Assembly (NCBI GenBank): GCA_902557785.1
Contig: CACEBP010000005.1
Coordinates: forward strand, 1 to 52,101
Length of the DNA stretch: 52,101 nucleotides
Reading direction: 5' to 3'
Source: an uncultured Pelagibacteraceae bacterium
GTDB lineage: Bacteria > Pseudomonadota > Alphaproteobacteria > Pelagibacterales > Pelagibacteraceae
The position numbers were made by a program, and so were the translations under genes. Each line of letters opens with the position of its first letter. The stretch's first letter is position 1. Shown here piece after piece: positions 45,841 through 52,101 of the stretch. Under the pieces are notes generated by a model that made no database searches, was not told the origin of the DNA, and worked only from the letters and a program-made list of their open reading frames with translations.

Positions 45841-46492
45841 ATCTTTAGAAAATAAAACAAAATTATTTACAGAACCTTTTAAACATTTTGAAATTAATGA
45901 GCCGTTGACCCAAAATACAATTGATGAAATTAGCAATGCCAAAATAGCTGATCCTAGAAAACAAAATTTAAGATACGATGGAACGAGAGCTCTAGATGGA
46001 GGGGCGGGAGCTTTTAGATCAGGAATTAAAGATGGCGGAAAAGCAAAAAAATTTAGATGTTATGTTACTAAAGAAAACACAAGTCAATTTCCTAATTTAA
46101 CAAAATTTATTGAAGAATTAAGATCACCTAAAGTTTATAAAAAGATAGGCTCATTAATCGAGAAAGATTTAAGTAATTCTTACGTAAGACTAGAAGTAAT
46201 TAGTGATCGAGAGGGCTTTTGGTTAAAACCTCACTGTGATATTAAAGAAAAATTAATGTCATCAATAGTTTTTATTAATTTGCATAATGAGTCAGAAAAT
46301 TTAGGAACTGATTTTTATGATGAAAAATTAAACAAAGTTAAAACTGTTCCTTATAAACATAACTACGGATACTTTTTTACTAGCGGTCCAAACACTTGGC
46401 ATGGCATGGAAAAAAAGGAGATCAAAAAAGAAAGAAGATGTATCCAAATAAATTACGTAACTTTTCAGACTGATTGGAAAGTAAAAAGTTAA
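45827..46492 (+). CDS. 2-oxoglutarate/Fe(II) oxygenase-like protein
   Basis: 221-residue protein with the iron-binding H-x-D...H pattern: H136 and D138 in [12 protein letters not shown]192 in [11 protein letters not shown], and a basic residue about twelve positions later (R203/R204 in [10 protein letters not shown]) that could bind 2-oxoglutarate. That order and spacing fit the double-stranded beta-helix oxygenases. The substrate is unknown. The start overlaps the ELM1-like gene by 14 bases, which suggests a shared pathway such as surface-glycan modification, but this is only inference. The stop shares TTAA with carB. Confidence 0.72.
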   Translation: MELFKSLENKTKLFTEPFKHFEINEPLTQNTIDEISNAKIADPRKQNLRYDGTRALDGGAGAFRSGIKDGGKAKKFRCYVTKENTSQFPNLTKFIEELRSPKVYKKIGSLIEKDLSNSYVRLEVISDREGFWLKPHCDIKEKLMSSIVFINLHNESENLGTDFYDEKLNKVKTVPYKHNYGYFFTSGPNTWHGMEKKEIKKERRCIQINYVTFQTDWKVKS

Positions 46493-49400
46493 ATATCTTG
46501 CAAAGAAGTTACACTGATATCTCTTAATTTTAGAGATTTTATACCTTCCAAACAAACCTTTGCAGTAGACATATTAGTGCAATATGGAACTTTATTAGCA
46601 AGAGTAGCTCTTCTCAAAGCTACCGCATCACTTAATTGCGTTTCACTATTTCCACCTCCAGTATTTATCACTAAAGCTATCCTCTTTGCGTTAAGAACAT
46701 CAACAATATGGGGAGAGCCCTGATTAACTTTATTTATTTTTTTACATTGAATTCCATGATGATTTATATAATCAGCAGTTCCACCAGTCCCGCAAAGTTT
46801 AAAATTTAATTTAATTAATTGTTTCGCTAATTCTACTCCCTCTTTTTTATGACTATTTTTTAAAGAGATAAAAGCTAAGCCTTTTTTGGGAAGAGAGTTT
46901 GAGGCTGCAATTTGACTTTTTGCAAAAGCCATACCAAAATTTTTATCAAAACCCATTACCTCACCTGTAGACTTCATTTCTGGTCCAAGTAAAAGATCGC
47001 TATTTGGAAATTTATTGAACGGGAACACTGCTTCTTTAACTGCAAACATGTTTTTTGTTTTACTTTTTAAGTTGAAATTAGTTAATTTTTCACCAGCCAT
47101 TACTCTTGAGGCTATCTTAGCAAGGGGTAAATTTTTTGCTTTTGAAACAAACGGAACAGTTCTACTAGCCCTTGGGTTTACCTCTATTACATATATTTTG
47201 TCATTTTTAATTGCGTATTGAACGTTCATGAATCCTTTGACCTTGAGAGCTAGAGCTAGTTTTATTGTTTGATTTTCAATTTCTTTAATTAAAAAAGGTT
47301 TAATTGATACAGGCGGCAGACTACATGCTGAGTCACCCGAGTGAATTCCAGCTTCTTCTATATGTTGCATAATACCAGCAACGAAAACATTTTTTCCATC
47401 TGAAATTGCATCAACATCAACTTCCATTGCATTATCAATGAACTTATCAATTAAGATCGGATTTTTTTCAGCAACTTTAAATGCCTCTTTTACAAATTTT
47501 TTAAGCTGACTTTTTTCATGGACTATTTCCATAGCTCTGCCGCCTAGTACATATGAAGGCCTCACTATTAAAGGTAAACCTATTTTATCAGCTATATTAA
47601 TTGCTTGAGGAAAAGTTTTCGCTATACCGCTTTCAGCTTGATTTAAATTTAACTTGTTTAAAAGGTTTCTAAATCTATCTCTATCCTCAGCTAGATCAAT
47701 AGAGGTATATTGCGTTCCTAAAATCGGAAGTTTATTTTCGTATAAAAATTTCGCAAGTTTTATGGGAGTTTGACCGCCGAATTGAGTGATCACACCTTTT
47801 ACGTTACCTTTTGATTTTTCATTTCTTATAATATTGAAAACGTATTCGTCAATCAAAGGTTCAAAATATAATCTGTCACTTGTATCATAATCAGTTGATA
47901 CAGTTTCTGGATTGCAATTAATCATGATAGTTTCATATTTAGCTTCCTTAAGAGCAAAACTAGCTTGGCAACAACAATAATCAAACTCGATACCTTGACC
48001 AATTCTGTTCGGACCTCCACCAAGTATTATTATTTTATTTCTACTTGTAGGATCAGACTCACATTCTGTGTATGAAGAGAAATTTCTTTGATAAGTAGAG
48101 TACATGTATGGCGTATAAGATTTAAACTCTGCAGCACAAGTATCTACTTTTTTATAAACTGGTAAAACTTTTAATGCAGTTCTTCTCTTTCTAATTAATG
48201 ACTCCGAAACATTTGTGAGTTCAGATATTTTTTTATCAGAAAATCCAATTGATTTAATAAAATTAAATGCATTGAAAGTTTTTGGAAGACCTTTTTTCTT
48301 TAGTTTATTCTCATTATCTACAATTTCTTTTATTTGATTTAAAAACCAGGGGTCAATTTTTGAGAGTTTATGTATTTTCTTTAAATTAATTTTTTTTCTT
48401 ATTGCTTCTGCGACGAGTAAAATTTTATTTGGAATATTTTCTTTTAGCTTCTTTTCTATATTATTTTTATTAAGATTAAATATTTGATCTAAACCTGAAA
48501 AACCTGTCTCCAAAGAAACCAAAGCTTTTTGTAAAGACTCTTTAAAGTTTCTCCCTATTGCCATGGCTTCACCTACAGACTTCATTGATGTTCCCAAAAC
48601 TGCTGCAGAACTTGAGAATTTCTCAAAAGTAAATCTTGGAATTTTTGTCACAACATAATCTATTGTAGGTTCAAAAGAGGCAGGTGTTACTTTTGTAATT
48701 TCATTTTTTAATTCATCTAAAGTGTATCCAACTGCCAGTTTTGCTGCTACTTTTGCTATTGGAAACCCTGTTGCCTTGGACGCTAAAGCAGATGATCTGG
48801 AAACTCTAGGGTTCATCTCAATAATAACCATTCTTCCATTTTTTGGATTGATCGCAAATTGAACATTAGACCCCCCAGTTTCTACTCCAATTTTTCTTAG
48901 GCAAGCTATGGAGGCATTTCTCATTACTTGGTACTCTTTGTCTGTTAAAGTAAGAGCTGGTGCTATAGTAACGGAATCCCCAGTGTGTACCCCCATAGGG
49001 TCTACGTTTTCTATTGAACAGATAATAATACAGTTATCATTCTTGTCTCTAACTACTTCCATCTCAAATTCTTTCCAACCTTCTAGACACTCCTCTACTA
49101 AAACTTGATTTACGGGTGATTCATGTAGCCCGTTCTTTATTATCTTGAAAAATTCTTTTTTATTTTTAGCAATACCACCACCTAACCCGCCAAGAGTGAA
49201 AGCTGGTCTAATTATTGCTGGTAATCCGATCTGGTTTAATGCATTAGCGGACTGATTAAAATTATTTACGATTTTTGATTTAGGAAGATCTAAACCAATC
49301 TCGATCATGTTTTTTCTAAACTTCTTTCTATCTTCAGCATTAGATATTGCTTTTGAATTAGCACCTATTAGTTCAATTTTATATTTTTTAAGAATTCCTT

Positions 49401-49713
49401 TTTTTTCAGCCTCCATTGCTAAATTTAATGCAGTTTGACCTCCCATGGTTGGTAAAATTGCATCAGGTTTTTCTTTGATAAGAATTTTCTCAAGAACCTC
49501 TAACGTTATAGGCTCGATGTAAGTTTTATCAGCAACATTAGGATCAGTCATTATAGTTGCAGGATTAGAGTTTACTAAGATTACTTTAAATCCCTCATCT
49601 TTTAACGCTTTACAAGCTTGAGTTCCTGAATAATCAAATTCACAAGCTTGGCCAATGATGATTGGCCCAGCTCCTACAACTAGAATCTTTTTAATATCTT
49701 TTCTTTTTGGCAT
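46489..49713 (-). CDS. carB: Carbamoyl-phosphate synthase large subunit
   Basis: Makes carbamoyl phosphate for arginine and pyrimidines. The 1074-residue protein is full length and contains two tandem ATP-grasp halves, each with [15 protein letters not shown]-like or [19 protein letters not shown] starts and a [16 protein letters not shown] or [15 protein letters not shown] block. The C-terminal MGS-like allosteric domain ([17 protein letters not shown]) is present. It overlaps carA upstream by 23 bases. Confident. Confidence 0.98.
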   Translation of the reverse strand: MPKRKDIKKILVVGAGPIIIGQACEFDYSGTQACKALKDEGFKVILVNSNPATIMTDPNVADKTYIEPITLEVLEKILIKEKPDAILPTMGGQTALNLAMEAEKKGILKKYKIELIGANSKAISNAEDRKKFRKNMIEIGLDLPKSKIVNNFNQSANALNQIGLPAIIRPAFTLGGLGGGIAKNKKEFFKIIKNGLHESPVNQVLVEECLEGWKEFEMEVVRDKNDNCIIICSIENVDPMGVHTGDSVTIAPALTLTDKEYQVMRNASIACLRKIGVETGGSNVQFAINPKNGRMVIIEMNPRVSRSSALASKATGFPIAKVAAKLAVGYTLDELKNEITKVTPASFEPTIDYVVTKIPRFTFEKFSSSAAVLGTSMKSVGEAMAIGRNFKESLQKALVSLETGFSGLDQIFNLNKNNIEKKLKENIPNKILLVAEAIRKKINLKKIHKLSKIDPWFLNQIKEIVDNENKLKKKGLPKTFNAFNFIKSIGFSDKKISELTNVSESLIRKRRTALKVLPVYKKVDTCAAEFKSYTPYMYSTYQRNFSSYTECESDPTSRNKIIILGGGPNRIGQGIEFDYCCCQASFALKEAKYETIMINCNPETVSTDYDTSDRLYFEPLIDEYVFNIIRNEKSKGNVKGVITQFGGQTPIKLAKFLYENKLPILGTQYTSIDLAEDRDRFRNLLNKLNLNQAESGIAKTFPQAINIADKIGLPLIVRPSYVLGGRAMEIVHEKSQLKKFVKEAFKVAEKNPILIDKFIDNAMEVDVDAISDGKNVFVAGIMQHIEEAGIHSGDSACSLPPVSIKPFLIKEIENQTIKLALALKVKGFMNVQYAIKNDKIYVIEVNPRASRTVPFVSKAKNLPLAKIASRVMAGEKLTNFNLKSKTKNMFAVKEAVFPFNKFPNSDLLLGPEMKSTGEVMGFDKNFGMAFAKSQIAASNSLPKKGLAFISLKNSHKKEGVELAKQLIKLNFKLCGTGGTADYINHHGIQCKKINKVNQGSPHIVDVLNAKRIALVINTGGGNSETQLSDAVALRRATLANKVPYCTNMSTAKVCLEGIKSLKLRDISVTSLQDI

Positions 49714-50899
49714 ATTTTTTCATATTAATTATAAATTTTTCAAATAAATAAACACTATCCTGTGGGCCAGGGTTAGACTCAGGGTGATATTGCACAGAAT
49801 AAACAGGTTTGTTTTTCAATTTTAATCCTTCAATACTATTATCAAAAAGAGATTGATGAGTAATTTGTATATTTTTTTTTAAACTACTTTTCACAACTTC
49901 AAATCCATGATTTTGACTGGTAATTTCAACACGCCCATTAATTAAATTTTTGACCGGATGATTTGCACCTCTGTGTCCAAGACTCATCTTTTTTGTTTTT
50001 GCTCCCAATGCTAAAGCAAGAATTTGATGGCCTAAACAAATACCGAATATAGGAAAATTATTTTTAATTAATTTTTTAATTATTGGTATCGCATATTTAC
50101 CTGTTGCAGCGGGATCACCTGGTCCATTTGATAGAAAAATTCCATTTGGTTTTAATTTAATTATATCTGCAGCTAATGTTTTGCATGAGACTACCGTAAC
50201 TTTGCAATTAAAATCTGAAAAATATCTTAAAATATTTTTTTTTATTCCATAATCTATCGCTACAACGTGAAAGATTTTTTTATTATTTTTTACAAAACCT
50301 GATTCTTTTTTCCATGTTTTAAAACCTTTCCAAATATAATTCTTTTTTGTAGAAACTTTTTGAGCCAAATCTAAATTTTTAAGTCCACTCCATTTTTGTG
50401 TTTGCCTAAGAAGTTTTTTTATATTTTGTTTATTATTTTTTGAGAATGATATGGTTCCTTTGGGAGCCCCTCTATCTCTAATAAAATTTGTAAGATTTCT
50501 TGTGTCGATGCCAGTGATACCTACAACTTTATTTTTTTTTAGCCATTCATCAAGGTGTTTAAGAGCTCTATAGTTAGATGGACTTGTAATCTCGGTATTT
50601 ATAATAACTCCCTTGGTCCAAATTTTATTAGACTCATGATCTTCTAAGTTGGTTCCTACATTTCCAACGTGAGGGAATGTAAAATTAATAATTTGTTCAG
50701 CGTAAGATGGGTCTGATATTATTTCTTGATACCCAGTAACTGAGGTATTGAAACAAATTTCACCAGTAGCGGTTCCTTGGTAGCCTAAACCTAAACCTTT
50801 AAAAAATTTACCGTTTTGAAGAACTAAAATAGCAGTAGAATCGATCTTATTAAGATTTTTTTTTGAGTTTATATTTTGAATAGCAGGTTTCAAATACAA
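49691..50899 (-). CDS. carA: Carbamoyl-phosphate synthase small subunit
   Basis: Glutaminase subunit that delivers ammonia to CarB. The 402-residue protein has the N-terminal domain with [19 protein letters not shown] and the C-terminal class I amidotransferase with the catalytic cysteine in [15 protein letters not shown] and the histidine/glutamate in YHPESNPGP. It has about 20 extra N-terminal residues ([20 protein letters not shown]) compared with a typical start, so the true start may lie slightly downstream. It heads the carAB operon and is divergent from yqeY across about 120 bases. Confidence 0.95.
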   Translation of the reverse strand: MYLKPAIQNINSKKNLNKIDSTAILVLQNGKFFKGLGLGYQGTATGEICFNTSVTGYQEIISDPSYAEQIINFTFPHVGNVGTNLEDHESNKIWTKGVIINTEITSPSNYRALKHLDEWLKKNKVVGITGIDTRNLTNFIRDRGAPKGTISFSKNNKQNIKKLLRQTQKWSGLKNLDLAQKVSTKKNYIWKGFKTWKKESGFVKNNKKIFHVVAIDYGIKKNILRYFSDFNCKVTVVSCKTLAADIIKLKPNGIFLSNGPGDPAATGKYAIPIIKKLIKNNFPIFGICLGHQILALALGAKTKKMSLGHRGANHPVKNLINGRVEITSQNHGFEVVKSSLKKNIQITHQSLFDNSIEGLKLKNKPVYSVQYHPESNPGPQDSVYLFEKFIINMKKYAKKKRY

Positions 50900-51020
50900 C
50901 TCATGAGTTAAAGAAAAAAACTTATGAACATGATTTTGCGCAACATATGAAATAGTAATAAAATCGTCAAGAAAGTTCTTTTTATTTCAGATAAGAATTG
51001 TGATTAAAATAATTTTAAAC

Positions 51021-51476
51021 ATGTCTTTAAAAAAGCAAATTGAAGATAAACTTAACGAAGCACTCAAGGCAAAGGATAAGACCAAATATCCTACACTAAG
51101 GTTAGTTGTTTCAGCTATAAAAGATGCAGAAATAGCCGGTCGATCTAAAGGTCAAAAGGAAATGTCAGATAGCGAATTGACTGCTATTTTAAAAAAAATG
51201 ATCAAACAGAGAAATGAGTCATGTGCGGTGTACAAAAAGGCAGGACGAAACGAACTTTTGGAAAATGAAACTAATGAAATTGAGGTGATAAGTGCTTTTT
51301 TACCTAAACAACTTAGTAATGAAGAGACAAAAAAAATATGTCAGGAAGCTATTAAAAATTCTGGAGCGTCATCTATGAAAGATATGGGGAAGGTTATGGG
51401 AGTCTTAAAATCAAAACATGCGGATGCCCTTGATTTCTCAAAAGTCAGCAAAATTATTAAAGAACTTTTGAACTAA
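51021..51476 (+). CDS. GatB/YqeY domain protein
   Basis: 151-residue protein with a YqeY domain, related to the tail of GatB, the tRNA amidotransferase subunit; its role is unknown. The family pattern is visible as the N-terminal EALKAKDKTKYPTLRLVVSAI, SELTAILKKMIKQRNES and SAFLPKQLS, then MGKVMGVLKSK. A GTG at 51000 would add seven residues; I prefer the ATG at 51021. The stop is followed at once by the dnaG ATG. The yqeY-dnaG order is well conserved in proteobacteria. Confidence 0.92.
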   Translation: MSLKKQIEDKLNEALKAKDKTKYPTLRLVVSAIKDAEIAGRSKGQKEMSDSELTAILKKMIKQRNESCAVYKKAGRNELLENETNEIEVISAFLPKQLSNEETKKICQEAIKNSGASSMKDMGKVMGVLKSKHADALDFSKVSKIIKELLN

Positions 51477-52101
51477 ATGAAATATCCTAAAGAATATCTT
51501 GATGAAATTAAATTGAGATTAAAAGTATCTCAGGTTGTGGGAAAAACAGTTCAATTAAAAAAAAGAGGAAAAGAGTTCATTGGACTTTCACCGTTTAAAA
51601 ATGAAAAAAGCCCATCTTTTACCGTCAACGATGAAAAAGAATTTTATCATTGTTTTAGCAGTGGCGAGCATGGAAATATTTTTGATTTTTTGATGAAAAC
51701 TAAATCAATTGGATTTGGAGAGGCAGTAAAGTCTTTAGCAGCTGAAGCAGGAATGCAACCTTATAGGTTTTCTAATTTTGACAAAAAAAAAGATTTAAGA
51801 TTTCAAACATATAAAAAAATTTTTAAAGATTACACTAATTATTTTTACCAGCAGTTGTTTGATAAAAATAACCAAGATGCATTAGAATATCTTTTAAAAA
51901 GGGGTTTAAAAAAAAATATTATTGAAGAATTTCAATTGGGTTTTGTGCCCTGGAGAAATAATTTTTATACAGATCTATTAAAGAGATATTCTGAGGAAGA
52001 AATTAATTTAACAGGGTTATATTATAAAAATGACAAATCAGGAAATTATGTTGATCGATTTAATTCAAGAATAATTTTTCCCATAAATAACATCACAGGT
52101 G
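51477..52101 (+). CDS. dnaG: DNA primase, N-terminal part (cut by window edge)
   Basis: Makes RNA primers for replication. The ATG follows the yqeY stop with no gap, and the frame is open to the end of the window. The start resembles the CHC2 zinc-finger domain of DnaG, with the conserved blocks EKSPSFTV and EFYHCF followed by GEHGNIFDFLM. Of the four zinc ligands of the E. coli enzyme, only the third is kept (C59); the others are S38, K41 and S62. The RNA polymerase (TOPRIM) domain lies beyond the window and only the first 208 residues are here. Confidence 0.96.
   Translation, partial: MKYPKEYLDEIKLRLKVSQVVGKTVQLKKRGKEFIGLSPFKNEKSPSFTVNDEKEFYHCFSSGEHGNIFDFLMKTKSIGFGEAVKSLAAEAGMQPYRFSNFDKKKDLRFQTYKKIFKDYTNYFYQQLFDKNNQDALEYLLKRGLKKNIIEEFQLGFVPWRNNFYTDLLKRYSEEEINLTGLYYKNDKSGNYVDRFNSRIIFPINNITG

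Noticed and set aside
1-52101. CRISPR arrays, prophage, insertion sequences, integrons or genomic-island borders.
   Set aside because: No spaced direct repeats, transposase or integrase motifs, or tRNA-flanking duplications were seen; the gene order is that of ordinary core chromosome.

Overview
The window is a dense, low-GC (by eye clearly under 35% G+C), almost gap-free bacterial chromosome segment. The gene content is alphaproteobacterial: a CcrM-type methyltransferase, separate F0 b and b' subunits, petABC, a MarR-OmpR-histidine kinase cluster beside ilvE, an ELM1-family protein, and a DnaG with an alphaproteobacterial-looking zinc region. With extreme compaction, AT-rich genes and a retinal-synthesis cluster (crtIBY-blh), the best fit is a marine SAR11/Pelagibacterales genome. 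This is an inference from content, not a database match. I see no phage, insertion sequence, CRISPR or plasmid genes. All intergenic gaps are under about 130 bp.

Layout. 1-1241 (+): end of threonine synthase and a peroxiredoxin. 1238-13741 (-): a 15-gene run on one strand, read from right to left as dciA-like, dsbA-like, smc, the F0 ATP synthase genes (atpI, atpB, atpE, b', b), crtI, crtB, crtY, blh, ispH, thrB, rnhA. The junctions from crtI to rnhA nearly all overlap. crtI carries a one-base frameshift in a run of six A (coding strand). 13736-15867 (+): mutY and an FAD monooxygenase. 15864-18282 (-): uracil-DNA glycosylase, rnhB, ccrM. 18285-22196 (+): TPR protein, ispE, tRNA-Gln, CCA/poly(A) nucleotidyltransferase. 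22193-23945 (-): trmL, hemF, greA. 24035-26591 (+): petABC (cytochrome bc1). 26568-32591 (-): lgt, MidA-like methyltransferase, pgeF/yfiH, prs, rplY, pth, ychF. 32643-32888 (+): ubiK-like. 32866-35273 (-): marR, ompR, envZ-like. 35350-36237 (+): ilvE. 36234-42694 (-): uvrB, SDR, folB, uvrC, pgsA, methyltransferase. 42733-43920 (+): aspartate aminotransferase. 43913-44863 (-): trxB. 44887-46492 (+): ELM1-like and a 2OG-Fe(II) oxygenase-like protein. 46489-50899 (-): carA-carB. 51021-52101 (+): yqeY and the start of dnaG.

How it works together. The F0 sector uses the proton gradient, and the adjoining crt/blh genes make retinal, the chromophore of the light-driven proton pump proteorhodopsin. 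ispH (next to the crt genes) and ispE (14 kb away) supply isoprenoid precursors. The pump gene, a GGPP synthase gene and the F1 genes are not in this window. petABC adds the respiratory proton-pumping complex, and the MarR/OmpR pair resembles PetP/PetR, which control bc1 in Rhodobacter.

Most unusual points: the crtI frameshift inside a retinal operon joined to ATP synthase genes; an 814-residue SMC in which I see no hinge domain; loss of metal-ligand cysteines in DnaG and in the uracil-DNA glycosylase; all eight convergent gene pairs overlapping, five of them by exactly the palindrome TTAA; and three GANTC sites clustered just upstream of ccrM.
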